NCBI GenBank assembly: GCA_030596185.1
Contig: JAUVKP010000084.1
Coordinates: forward strand, 1-5,638
Reading direction: 5' to 3'
Source of the DNA: Fidelibacterota bacterium
GTDB lineage: Bacteria; Fidelibacterota; Fidelibacteria; Fidelibacterales; Fidelibacteraceae
DNA: 5,638 nucleotides
The notes beneath the pieces were generated by a model. It did not search any database and was not told where the DNA came from. It saw nothing but the letters and a program-made list of their open reading frames with translations. This document shows, piece after piece, positions 1-5,638 of this stretch (positions within the stretch are counted from its first letter, which is position 1; each line of letters begins with the position of its first letter). The translations under genes and the position numbers were made by a program.

Positions 1-50
1 CATCGTCATCCTGCCTGTGCCGATGAAAATCGGTAAAACGCTAGTTATTG

Positions 51-92
51 GCTGGCGGGTTCAGCCCGCCAGCTGGCGGAGTCCCGCAGGGA
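51..92. repeat. GC-rich cluster of overlapping palindromes
   Basis: GCTGGCGGG (51-59) pairs perfectly with CCCGCCAGC (65-73) around a 5-base loop. The right arm also belongs to a second perfect palindrome, CCGCCAGCTGGCGG (66-79). GCTGGCGG therefore occurs twice directly (51-58, 72-79) and once inverted (66-73). Further right, GCGG (76-79) can pair with CCGC (84-87), and TCCC (82-85) with GGGA (89-92). These pairings are mutually exclusive, so the strand can fold in alternative ways. The layout resembles REP-type extragenic palindromes. No T-run follows on either strand, so an intrinsic terminator is unlikely. Confidence 0.65.
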
Positions 93-185
93 GATCTACG
101 CGAGCATGGTGATACGCGAAAGATTGACTTGAAATAGGTAATAATATAGTTCTTTAATATTTTTGAGAATCGCATTGACATAGAG

Positions 186-223
186 ATCCTGAATAAACCA
201 TCCACTGGATGCTTTTTCAGGAT
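186..223. repeat. long imperfect hairpin near the right end of the element
   Basis: ATCCTGAA (186-193) is the exact reverse complement of TTCAGGAT (216-223). Inside it, AAA (195-197) faces TTT (213-215), and CATCC (199-203) pairs with GGATG (207-211) around a 3-base loop. The only faults are an unpaired T194 and a C198/C212 mismatch. The outer stem overlaps the element's terminal inverted repeat, so the fold-back is probably part of the element rather than a terminator for the Fic gene, whose stop codon lies about 120 bases away. Confidence 0.55.
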
Positions 224-230
224 GACGATG

Positions 231-342
231 TTTATTTTTCTTTATCTGTGAAATCTGCGGATAGTATTTTTTTACCGGTTTATTAACTGTCTTTCGTCAA
301 CCCAAAAAAACTCCACGATCTAAGAAATAATTTTATAAATCA
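231..342. other. AT-rich spacer between Fic stop and repeat element
   Basis: No gene is visible. ATCTGTG (244-250) is the inverse of the CACAGAT core found at 1785-1791 and 5626-5632. The stretch from 301 (CCCAAAAAAACTCC, then GATCTAA) looks like a decayed relative of the direct repeat at 1775-1797 and 5616-5638. No GC-rich stem followed by a T-run is present, so a Fic terminator was not found here. Confidence 0.4.
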
Positions 343-1470
343 TTATTCTGAAAATAATTGAAGATAGTTTTTAAATACATATAAGCGATTTCGTTTTCCC
401 CCGGATATTTCAAATAAAATATCTAATTTTTCCAGTTCTGTTATCAAGGTATAGGAAGCCGGCAATGATAAATTTGTAATATTACGGACATCTTCAGCTT
501 TTACATAAGGATGTTCATATAATGAATTGATCACTTTTTGTGCTCTACCGGTTCTTGTTCCCATATCTTGAATAATAGCTTCAGTATTCTTTTTAAGCTT
601 AAGAATATTATCGAAAGTGTTAATTCCTTTTTTTGATGTTTCAATAATTCCTTCCAGAAAAAATCGTAACCATCGGGACAGATCGTTATTTTCTCGAACG
701 AGTGTTAAGTTATCATAATATAAAGCTCTGTTTTTTTCAAAAAAATCAGACAAATAAAGCACCGGTTTCTTTAATATTCCTCTATTTATTAAGTATAGAG
801 GAATGAGTAAGCGCCCAATTCGACCATTTCCATCTAAAAAGGGGTGGATTGTTTCAAATTGATAATGATAAAGTGCAATTTTAATTAAATCCGGTAATAT
901 GATATTCTCATTATTAATAAAATTATCGAGATCGCTCATTAATTCATTTAAAGATGTAAAATTTGGTGGAACAAATGTTGCATTATTTATTGATGAGCCA
1001 CCAATCCAGTTTTGACTTTCTCTAAAACTCCCGGGGTATTTCCTTTCTCCGCGAACGCCTTGCATTAGTCGTTCATGTGCTTCACAAATTAATCTGGAAG
1101 AAAAAGGTATTTTTTTCAATTCTTTGATCGACCATTCCATGGCAAGTATATAATTTTGGACTTCTTCCCAATCATCGCGTTTATCCAGAGGAATATTTGC
1201 CTCGTCAAGTAACGCATCTTCCATTTTGGTTTGCGTTCCCTCAATTTTACTACTTAATGTTGCTTCTTTGGCTACATGAAGACGAATATAGAGATCAATA
1301 TTGGGAATATACTCAGAATACATATCCAAGCGTCCCAATTCTCTGTCAGCTCGACTTAATAACTGAATAATATTCATATCATCAAGTATCCAATTTCTGC
1401 TGATCATTGATGGTTGAAAACTCTTGTGGTAACCTTGATCCTGATAATTGCCTGAACGAAATTGTTTCAT
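343..1470 (-). CDS. Fic family protein (probable AMP-transferase, class II self-inhibited) with C-terminal winged helix
   Basis: Fic proteins typically transfer AMP from ATP to a Ser, Thr or Tyr hydroxyl of a target protein in the cytoplasm. The full active-site motif HPFLDGNGRIGR is at residues 209-220: catalytic H209, Mg-binding D213, phosphate-binding G214-N215-G216, and R217/R220. The flap segment PGSFRESQNWIGG is at about 146-158. An inhibitory motif of the [S/T]xxxE[G/N] type, SSKIEG (73-78), puts E77 N-terminal to the Fic core, which defines class II. Order: Fic N-terminal domain (about 10-95), Fic core (about 105-220), helical linker, and a winged-helix-like domain (about 300-370). 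The 375-residue length is usual for this architecture. An upstream in-frame ATG at 1494 would add 8 residues, but it lacks a ribosome binding site. The ATG at 1470 has TGAGGA at 1475-1480 and starts a more family-like N-terminus (MKQFRSGNY). The gene is far AT-richer than xfp and tal. No small antitoxin gene adjoins it, which fits inhibition in cis. The target is unknown. Confidence 0.93.
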   Translation of the reverse strand: MKQFRSGNYQDQGYHKSFQPSMISRNWILDDMNIIQLLSRADRELGRLDMYSEYIPNIDLYIRLHVAKEATLSSKIEGTQTKMEDALLDEANIPLDKRDDWEEVQNYILAMEWSIKELKKIPFSSRLICEAHERLMQGVRGERKYPGSFRESQNWIGGSSINNATFVPPNFTSLNELMSDLDNFINNENIILPDLIKIALYHYQFETIHPFLDGNGRIGRLLIPLYLINRGILKKPVLYLSDFFEKNRALYYDNLTLVRENNDLSRWLRFFLEGIIETSKKGINTFDNILKLKKNTEAIIQDMGTRTGRAQKVINSLYEHPYVKAEDVRNITNLSLPASYTLITELEKLDILFEISGGKRNRLYVFKNYLQLFSE

Positions 1471-1474
1471 TTTA

Positions 1475-1480
1475 TCCTCA
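1475..1480 (-). promoter_or_regulatory. Shine-Dalgarno site that sets the Fic start
   Basis: TGAGGA reads on the minus strand, with GAGG ending 5 bases before the ATG at 1470. Nothing comparable precedes the alternative ATG at 1494, where only AAGAATTGT is seen. This supports the shorter 375-residue protein. Confidence 0.65.
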
Positions 1481-1500
1481 AAACTTAAATACATACAATT

Positions 1501-1534
1501 CTTATTAAAGAATATAGCAATAATATTTAATAAG
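1501..1534. promoter_or_regulatory. 9-bp inverted repeat over the fic promoter, candidate operator
   Basis: CTTATTAAA (1501-1509) and TTTAATAAG (1526-1534) are exact inverses separated by 16 bases, with arm centres 25 bases apart. They flank the candidate -10 box and touch the -35 box of fic. A looser relative, CTTATTTAA, follows at 1542-1550. A regulator bound here would block transcription. The Fic protein's own winged helix is one conceivable ligand (inference). The region is AT-rich, so chance pairing is a real alternative. Confidence 0.35.
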
Positions 1535-1538
1535 GCAA
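1511..1538 (-). promoter_or_regulatory. candidate sigma-70-type promoter for fic
   Basis: On the minus strand TTGCCT (1533-1538, 4 of 6 matches to TTGACA) is followed after 16 bases by TATATT (1511-1516, 5 of 6 matches to TATAAT). Transcription would begin near 1504, giving a leader of roughly 34 bases to the ATG at 1470. The upstream ATG at 1494 would then have only about 10 leader bases, another reason to prefer the later start. The surroundings are AT-rich, so false matches are common. Confidence 0.4.
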
Positions 1539-1625
1539 GGTCTTATTTAAAATAATAAACAATTTCTTTATTAATGATCCGGTGATTTAAATTTTGGGCA
1601 TTAAAATGAAAATAATAAAAAATAT

Positions 1626-1644
1626 CAGTACCTGATACGTACTG
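1626..1644. repeat. 19-bp interrupted palindrome, possible operator
   Basis: CAGTAC (1626-1631) and GTACTG (1639-1644) are exact inverses around a 7-base centre, CTGATAC. The site lies about 90 bases upstream of the candidate fic promoter. Its size and symmetry suit a dimeric DNA-binding protein. A weak RNA hairpin or chance are alternatives. No regulator gene is adjacent. Confidence 0.3.
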
Positions 1645-1683
1645 TTTGAAATTAATATTAATGATTAATCTATGATTTAGATT

Positions 1684-1713
1684 CTTTGTGCCTTTGGGTT
1701 ACTTTGCGCCTTT
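1684..1713. repeat. duplicated CTTTGYGCCTTT phrase
   Basis: CTTTGTGCCTTT (1684-1695) recurs as CTTTGCGCCTTT (1702-1713), with one difference and an 18-base period. From memory, phrases of this kind recur in intergenic DNA of many environmental bacterial genomes; that is recollection, not something shown here. No coding frame explains it. Confidence 0.45.
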
Positions 1714-1721
1714 CCTTCTAC

Positions 1722-1739
1722 GCTCCGAATGACCGGAGC
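1722..1739. repeat. small GC hairpin
   Basis: GCTCCG (1722-1727) pairs with CGGAGC (1734-1739) around the 6-base loop AATGAC. No T-run follows on either strand, and it lies about 325 bases beyond the tal stop, so it is not a convincing terminator. It is probably part of the spacer repeat that includes the CTTTGYGCCTTT phrases. Confidence 0.4.
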
Positions 1740-1769
1740 TTCGCAGGACAAGTGTGTGAGCTTATTTAA

Positions 1770-1797
1770 CTATTCCAAAAAATTCACAGATCCAATA
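1770..1797 (+). repeat. left copy of a direct repeat bracketing xfp-tal
   Basis: CCAAAAAATTCACAGATCC at 1775-1793 and the following AATA match 5616-5638 at 22 of 23 positions, in the same orientation. The preceding CTATTC (1770-1775) also matches 5603-5608, with an 8-base insertion in the right copy. The two copies lie outside the tal stop and the xfp start. Confidence 0.6.
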
Positions 1798-1821
1798 AGG
1801 CAGATGAAAATTCACATCTTT

Positions 1822-2012
1822 TCAGAAAAGAGAGTATTTTGCACCTTGGCTAATTTTATCTCCCGGATCGATCAATAAACGATGACCGGTTTGGCGATTT
1901 TGTTTGGATTAACGCTTTCATGCAAGATGGATGGCGAAGCAAATAATATTCTCGCAGGCATGCCAGTGATGAATATCTTGTTGTTTTCAATATCATCAAT
2001 GTTCTTTATGCG
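1822..2012 (-). pseudogene. possible decayed coding remnant behind tal (unidentified)
   Basis: Two minus-strand frames read like protein but are not continuous. The first is open from 2012 to a TGA at 1872-1874 and gives 46 codons, including NKIFITGMPARILFASPS. The second is open from 1908 to a TGA at 1822-1824 and ends LLIDPGDKISQGAKYSLF, which resembles a natural C-terminus. One frameshift between about 1911 and 1875 would join them. Upstream, the first frame passes a TAG (2013-2015) and runs in the tal frame back to the tal stop (VCIDLDGAMI). I do not recognise a family. Chance open frames over fewer than 200 bases are quite possible. Confidence 0.22.
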
Positions 2013-2063
2013 CTAGATCATAGCCCCATCAAGGTCTATGCAGACAAAAAAACTTAATTTTTC

Positions 2064-3134
2064 TTACATTCCTATGGTCTTGATGAGCTTGTCAAAAGGC
2101 TGATTGAATTTTTCAACACCTTCATCTTCAAGTTGGCGGGTGACCGTATCCAGGTCTATGCCCAATTCCTGTAATTTGATGAGCACATTTTCTGTTTCAG
2201 GAATATTGTCCTCAATACGGCTCGCCGGATCGCCATGATCACGGTAGGCATTCAGTGTTGCAACAGGAAGGGTGTTGACTGTGCCGGTCCCAATAATAGG
2301 GTCTACATATTTTATATCGCTTTCTTCCGGGTTTTTGGTTCCGGTACTTGCCCATAACAAACGCTGGACCTGTGCCCCTTCTTCCGCAAGGTTGGCAAAT
2401 GATTCACTGCCGAATTTGTTTTTATACTTTTGATAGGCGATCTTAGCACAAGCGATCGCGGTTTGACCCTTAAGCTCTTGAGCGGTATCGTTCAATAAAA
2501 TGTCCACTAAGGTATCAATACGGCTTAAGAAAAAACTGGCAACTGAGGCAATACCATTTAGACTTTTGCCTTTTATTGCACGAAGCTTCAATCCTTCGAT
2601 ATAAGATTGCATAACGGCATGATAGCGCTTCAGTCCGAAGATCAATGTCACATTTACATTTATGCCTTCACTGATCAGTTGAGTGACCGCCGGCAATCCT
2701 TTGATGGTGGCGGGTACTTTGATCATCACATTTGGACGGTCCAATTCCTGCCATAAGCGGCGGGCTTCAGTTATGGTTCTTTCGGTATCATGTGCCAGGT
2801 GGGGGTTAACTTCCAGACTGACAAATCCATCCCGGCCATGGGTCTTATCATAGACCGGCCGAAAACAGTCAGCGGCATCACGGACATCTTTGATACTCAA
2901 AATATCATAGATCTTTAATGCGGAAAGTCCCTGATCGCTAAGTTCGTGGATAGAGTCTTTGTAGATCGAACTGTTTGCAATGGCTTTTTCAAAAATGGCG
3001 GGGTTCGAGGTGATCCCACTAAGTCCATCTTTATTTATCAGGTCTTGAAGCTCTCCATTATGGATCATGTCACGCCGGATGTAATCCAGCCAAACGGATT
3101 GTCCGTATTTGTTCAATTTAATTAATGAATTCAT
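2064..3134 (-). CDS. tal: transaldolase (long, actinobacterial/cyanobacterial-type subfamily)
   Basis: This enzyme transfers a dihydroxyacetone unit between sedoheptulose-7-P + glyceraldehyde-3-P and erythrose-4-P + fructose-6-P in the cytosolic pentose phosphate pathway. It has 356 residues, matching the ~360-residue subtype rather than the ~317-residue E. coli TalB form. Visible signatures: [14 protein letters not shown] (11-24), TSNPAIF (42-48), [10 protein letters not shown] (108-117), the Schiff-base lysine in MIKVPAT (K139), NVTLIF (161-166), WASTGTK (261-267) and [14 protein letters not shown] (277-290). All key elements are present, so it should be active. The ATG overlaps the upstream xfp stop codon as ATGA, with only a weak CGAG six bases before it, which points to translational coupling and one transcript. 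The neighbour's erythrose-4-P product is its substrate. The symbol tal follows the family. Confidence 0.95.
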   Translation of the reverse strand: MNSLIKLNKYGQSVWLDYIRRDMIHNGELQDLINKDGLSGITSNPAIFEKAIANSSIYKDSIHELSDQGLSALKIYDILSIKDVRDAADCFRPVYDKTHGRDGFVSLEVNPHLAHDTERTITEARRLWQELDRPNVMIKVPATIKGLPAVTQLISEGINVNVTLIFGLKRYHAVMQSYIEGLKLRAIKGKSLNGIASVASFFLSRIDTLVDILLNDTAQELKGQTAIACAKIAYQKYKNKFGSESFANLAEEGAQVQRLLWASTGTKNPEESDIKYVDPIIGTGTVNTLPVATLNAYRDHGDPASRIEDNIPETENVLIKLQELGIDLDTVTRQLEDEGVEKFNQPFDKLIKTIGM

Positions 3135-3144
3135 ATTTTACTCG
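3131..3144 (-). promoter_or_regulatory. ATGA stop-start overlap with weak Shine-Dalgarno (xfp/tal coupling)
   Basis: The xfp stop TGA (3131-3133) and the tal start ATG (3132-3134) share bases in ATGA. The only upstream pairing is CGAG (3141-3144), six bases away and inside the last xfp codons. Ribosomes finishing xfp probably restart on tal, which would tie the amounts of the two enzymes together. Confidence 0.75.
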
Positions 3145-5515
3145 ATGATGACCATTTCCAATTGAGGATCTCCGGCATATCTACGCCGTTTTTATTTATA
3201 TATTCTGTGTGTTCCGCCAATTTGGCTTTCATCATATGCTTAAGTGTGGCTCCGTTAACACCAACATGCGGAACGCGTTTGATCACATCCAAAACAAGAT
3301 GAAAGCGATCAAGTTGGTTTAAGACCATCATATCAAAGGTGGTTGTGATCGTTCCTTCTTCTTTGTAGCCGCGGACATGAATATTCTCATGATTGGTGCG
3401 ACGGTAAGTCAGTCTGTGTATCAGCCATGGATAACCATGAAACGCAAAGATGATGGGTTTATCCTCGGTAAAGAGAATGTCAAAATCATCATCACTCAAT
3501 CCATGAGGATGCTCTTCATCGGGTTGAAGTTTCATCAGATCGACCACGTTGATCACTCTGATCTTTAGCTTGGGCAAATGTTTCCGAAGAATTGTGACAG
3601 CCGCTAAGGTTTCCAAAGTAGGAACGTCGCCACAACAAGCCATGATAACATCCGGCTCGCCTTCGTCGTTGCTGGCCCAGTCCCAAACACCGATTCCTTC
3701 CGTACAATGTGCAACTGCCTCACTCATGGTTAGCCATTGCGGGGCCTGGTATTTTCCTGCGACCACCACATTTACATAATCCCGGCTGCGCAGGCAATGG
3801 TCCCAAACCGATAGCAAACAATTTGCGTCGGGGGGCAAGTAAACGCGGATAATGGACGCTTTCTTGTTTACCACATGATCCAAAAATCCGGGATCCTGAT
3901 GTGTAAATCCATTGTGGGCTTGCTGCCAAACGTGGGACGCCAATAAATAATTAAGCGATGCAATCGGTTTGCGCCACGGTAATTCTGCCGTTATTTTCAA
4001 CCACTTTGCATGTTGATTAAACATGGAGTCGATAATATGTATAAATGCTTCGTAACTGGTAAACAAACCGTGCCGTCCGGTCAAGAGATAACCTTCCAAC
4101 CAGCCTTCACATAAATGCTCGCTGAGGATCTCCATTACCCGTCCGTCAGTTGCCAAAAATTCGTCGTTTGCTTCTATTGAAGCATTCCATTGTCGGCGAG
4201 TAACATCAAACACTGCATTGAGTCGGTTCGATAGAACCTCGTCCGGACCAAAAATACGAAAATTGCGTTCATCTTGATTCAATTTGATCACATCGCGGAA
4301 AAAATTGCCCAGTTCGCCGGTATCGGCTGCTTTTACCGAGCCGGGTACGGGAACATCTACCGCATAATCCCTAAAATCAGGCATATTGAGGTCTTTTAAT
4401 AATAAGCCACCGTTTGCATGAGGATTTGCGCCCATTCGGCGATCGCCTTTGGGGGCAAGATCGACGAGTTCCGGCAATAATCGACCTTGTTCGTCAAATA
4501 ATTCTTCCGGACGATAACTTTTCATCCATTTTTCAAGAAGATTCAAATGCTCGGGATTATCTTTATTGACCTGCAGAGGAACTTGATGCGATCGGTAACT
4601 GCCTTCTACCTGATGTCCGTCAACCACTTTAGGTCCGGTCCAGCCTTTGGGTGAGCGTAGAATGATCATTGGCCAGCGAGGACGATCGGGTTTATGTTTG
4701 TCGCGTGCTCTTTGTTGGATGCCTTTAATGGACAGGATCGCTTTTTCCAATGCGGCAGCCATTTTTTGATGCATTGCCTCGGGTTCATTGCCTTCTACCA
4801 CGATGGGGGACCAGCCGTAGCCGCGGAATAAGCAATCCAGCTCTTCATCACTGATACGCGCCAAAACGATCGGATTGGCGATCTTATATTCATTTAAATG
4901 TAAAATAGGGAGTACGGCTCCGTCATGCTCAGGATTTAGGAATTTGTTCGAATGCCACGACGTAGCCAAAGCACCTGTTTCGGCTTCACCATCCCCAACC
5001 ACACAGGCTGCGATCAGATCAGGATTATCGTAAACGGCTCCAAAAGCATGGCTCAATGAGTACCCAAGTTCACCGCCTTCATGGATGGATCCCGGACATT
5101 CGGGAGAGACATGGCTGGGTATTCCGCCGGGGAATGAAAATTGAGTAAACAGTTTTTTTAGTCCTGCGGTATCACGGGTAATATGGGGATAAACCTCACT
5201 GTAGGTTCCTTCCAAATAGGTATGGCTAACCGTGGTGGGACCACCGTGACCCGGACCTGAAATATAGATCATATCCAGATCGTGCTCTTTGATGACGCGA
5301 TTAAGATGGACATAGATGAAATTTTGCCCGGGAGAAGTGCCCCAATGGCCCAATAAAGTTGGCTTTATATGAGCTAGTTTTAAAGGTTCTCTTAGCAGGG
5401 GATTGTCCCAAAGATAAATTTGTCCAACTGATAAATAATTAGATGCACGCCAATAGGCATCCATTTTATGTAGTAATTCCGGTGACAAAGTTTTTTCTGT
5501 ATTTGGTGCTTTCAT
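3131..5515 (-). CDS. xfp: xylulose-5-phosphate/fructose-6-phosphate phosphoketolase
   Basis: This ThDP- and Mg-dependent cytosolic enzyme uses phosphate to cleave xylulose-5-P to acetyl-P + glyceraldehyde-3-P, and often fructose-6-P to acetyl-P + erythrose-4-P. With the preferred start it has 794 residues, the normal size. Order: N-terminal ThDP domain (about 10-365), central pyrimidine-binding domain (about 380-585) and C-terminal domain (about 590-790). Visible motifs: GHWGTSPG with H57, GPGHGGP with H90, FPGGIPSH with H135, HEGGELGY (145-152), the ThDP motif GDGEAETG (174-181), SHQVP with H310, CEGWLEG with E470, TGRHG (479-483) and [10 protein letters not shown] with H534 and H539. All the active-site histidines expected for the family appear present. 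One oddity is [10 protein letters not shown], with Glu209 where Gly is familiar. An ATG at 5533 would add six residues, but AAGGAG sits six bases before the ATG at 5515. It is the first gene of the xfp-tal pair. Dual substrate use is inferred from the family and from the tal linkage. Confidence 0.96.
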   Translation of the reverse strand: MKAPNTEKTLSPELLHKMDAYWRASNYLSVGQIYLWDNPLLREPLKLAHIKPTLLGHWGTSPGQNFIYVHLNRVIKEHDLDMIYISGPGHGGPTTVSHTYLEGTYSEVYPHITRDTAGLKKLFTQFSFPGGIPSHVSPECPGSIHEGGELGYSLSHAFGAVYDNPDLIAACVVGDGEAETGALATSWHSNKFLNPEHDGAVLPILHLNEYKIANPIVLARISDEELDCLFRGYGWSPIVVEGNEPEAMHQKMAAALEKAILSIKGIQQRARDKHKPDRPRWPMIILRSPKGWTGPKVVDGHQVEGSYRSHQVPLQVNKDNPEHLNLLEKWMKSYRPEELFDEQGRLLPELVDLAPKGDRRMGANPHANGGLLLKDLNMPDFRDYAVDVPVPGSVKAADTGELGNFFRDVIKLNQDERNFRIFGPDEVLSNRLNAVFDVTRRQWNASIEANDEFLATDGRVMEILSEHLCEGWLEGYLLTGRHGLFTSYEAFIHIIDSMFNQHAKWLKITAELPWRKPIASLNYLLASHVWQQAHNGFTHQDPGFLDHVVNKKASIIRVYLPPDANCLLSVWDHCLRSRDYVNVVVAGKYQAPQWLTMSEAVAHCTEGIGVWDWASNDEGEPDVIMACCGDVPTLETLAAVTILRKHLPKLKIRVINVVDLMKLQPDEEHPHGLSDDDFDILFTEDKPIIFAFHGYPWLIHRLTYRRTNHENIHVRGYKEEGTITTTFDMMVLNQLDRFHLVLDVIKRVPHVGVNGATLKHMMKAKLAEHTEYINKNGVDMPEILNWKWSSSSKI

Positions 5516-5521
5516 TGTAGG

Positions 5522-5527
5522 CTCCTT
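5522..5527 (-). promoter_or_regulatory. Shine-Dalgarno site that sets the xfp start
   Basis: AAGGAG on the minus strand is separated by six bases (CCTACA) from the ATG at 5515. It lies inside the six extra codons that the upstream ATG at 5533 would add. That upstream ATG is preceded by TACTTCAATGC, which has no purine-rich site. Confidence 0.85.
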
Positions 5528-5533
5528 TAACAT

Positions 5534-5602
5534 GCATTGAAGTATTTTATCGAATATAAACTATTTATCAGTGAAACGAGTAAATATTATTTGGGTGCTG
5601 TG
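5534..5602 (-). promoter_or_regulatory. AT-rich xfp leader, promoter region not resolved
   Basis: The xfp-tal promoter should lie here or just beyond. TATATT (5553-5558) and TAAAAT (5544-5549) are -10-like, but neither has a good -35 box at 16-18 bases; TTTACT (5579-5584) lies 20 bases from TATATT. A small palindrome, ATAAA-CTA-TTTAT (5556-5568), overlaps the first box. I make no firm promoter call. Confidence 0.25.
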
Positions 5603-5638
5603 CTATTCCGTTAGCCCAAAAAACTCACAGATCCAATA
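5603..5638 (+). repeat. right copy of the direct repeat bracketing xfp-tal
   Basis: Positions 5616-5638 match 1775-1797 at 22 of 23 bases in the same orientation. CTATTC (5603-5608) also matches the bases before the left copy, with CGTTAGCC (5609-5616) as an extra 8 bases here. The copy runs to the window edge, so its true end is unknown. Confidence 0.6.

Larger units (their letters stand above)
1..230. mobile_element. MITE-like palindromic element with 13-bp inverted ends
   Basis: CATCGTCATCCTG at 1-13 is perfectly inverted as CAGGATGACGATG at 218-230. Between them lie a GAAA-loop hairpin (CCGAT 20-24 / ATCGG 29-33), a GC-rich palindrome cluster (51-92), an AT-rich middle (about 120-170) and a long imperfect hairpin (186-223). 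No open reading frame of useful size lies inside. Short length, matched inverted ends, internal fold-back structure and no coding capacity fit a non-autonomous miniature transposable element or a large intergenic repeat. The left end coincides with the window edge, so the repeat may extend further and target-site duplications cannot be judged. It sits downstream of the Fic gene. Its mobility and its copy number are inference. Confidence 0.5.
1539..2063. other. non-coding spacer between tal and fic
   Basis: No intact gene is visible in this stretch. The part at 1550-1680 is very AT-rich and includes the palindrome ATTAATATTAAT (1651-1662). The part at 1684-1797 holds short repeats and a hairpin. 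The part at 1822-2063 has coding-like stretches on the minus strand with interrupting stops, described separately. No rho-independent terminator with a GC-rich stem was found behind tal. Confidence 0.6.

Noticed and set aside
343..1494. Fic as the toxin of a two-gene toxin-antitoxin module
   Set aside because: No small antitoxin frame is adjacent, and the inhibitory SSKIEG motif is within the same protein, so it is the self-inhibited class.
1882..2016. Plus-strand 44-residue open frame with hydrophobic stretches (MTGLAILFGLTLSC...)
   Set aside because: It has no ribosome binding site and a TAA two codons upstream of the ATG. It lies antisense to the coding-like minus-strand stretches and has no recognisable family; it is most likely chance.
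2044..2063. A/T hairpin-like run just after the tal stop, with seven T residues on the minus strand
   Set aside because: The stem would be only A-T pairs (AAAAA/TTTTT) without a GC core, too weak to call an intrinsic terminator.
3377..3779. Plus-strand open frames of 63 and 76 codons inside xfp
   Set aside because: They lie wholly antisense to the conserved C-terminal part of phosphoketolase, with no family features or ribosome sites; shadows of the real gene.
3516..3929. Minus-strand open frames of 63 and 69 codons in another frame of xfp
   Set aside because: They overlap the conserved xfp reading frame on the same strand and give Arg/Gly/Cys-rich low-plausibility peptides.
1..5638. CRISPR array, tRNA or rRNA genes
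   Set aside because: No regularly spaced identical repeats with unique spacers and no recognisable tRNA or rRNA segments were seen. The repeats present are few, degenerate or inverted.

Overview
The window reads as a piece of a chromosome from a free-living bacterium. Every credible gene lies on the minus strand. The two clearest start sites have strong purine-rich ribosome binding sites (AAGGAG, TGAGGA), so translation uses Shine-Dalgarno pairing. Coding G+C is moderate (about 50% in sampled rows of the metabolic genes). Spacers carry degenerate repeated phrases such as CTTTGYGCCTTT and CACAGATCCAATA. From memory, similar phrases occur in spacers of Bacteroidota-, Ignavibacteria- and Calditrichota/KSB1-like environmental genomes. 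That placement is a weak inference; no gene here fixes the taxonomy.

In transcription order (right to left): 5516-5638 is an AT-rich leader containing a repeat copy at the window edge. At 3131-5515 lies a full-length xylulose-5-phosphate/fructose-6-phosphate phosphoketolase. At 2064-3134 lies a full-length transaldolase of the long (~360 residue) subtype, whose ATG overlaps the phosphoketolase stop in an ATGA. Positions 1471-2063 are a ~590-base spacer with repeats, inverted repeats, a possible decayed coding remnant and a candidate promoter. At 343-1470 lies a self-inhibited (class II) Fic-domain protein with a C-terminal winged helix. Positions 1-230 are a MITE-like, palindrome-rich element with 13-bp inverted ends; it may continue left of the window.

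Phosphoketolase and transaldolase form one metabolic unit. Phosphoketolase splits fructose-6-P and xylulose-5-P to acetyl-phosphate plus erythrose-4-P or glyceraldehyde-3-P. Transaldolase moves the erythrose-4-P back through sedoheptulose-7-P. With a transketolase encoded elsewhere, this is a bifid-shunt/non-oxidative-glycolysis type route to acetyl-phosphate. No acetate kinase or phosphotransacetylase is visible. The Fic gene is unrelated in function and much AT-richer (25-33% in sampled rows), and it has its own candidate promoter.

I found no clearly new protein system. The observations most worth checking are the MITE-like element with competing palindromes, the near-identical direct repeats bracketing the xfp-tal operon, the inverted repeat over the fic promoter, and the possible gene remnant behind tal.
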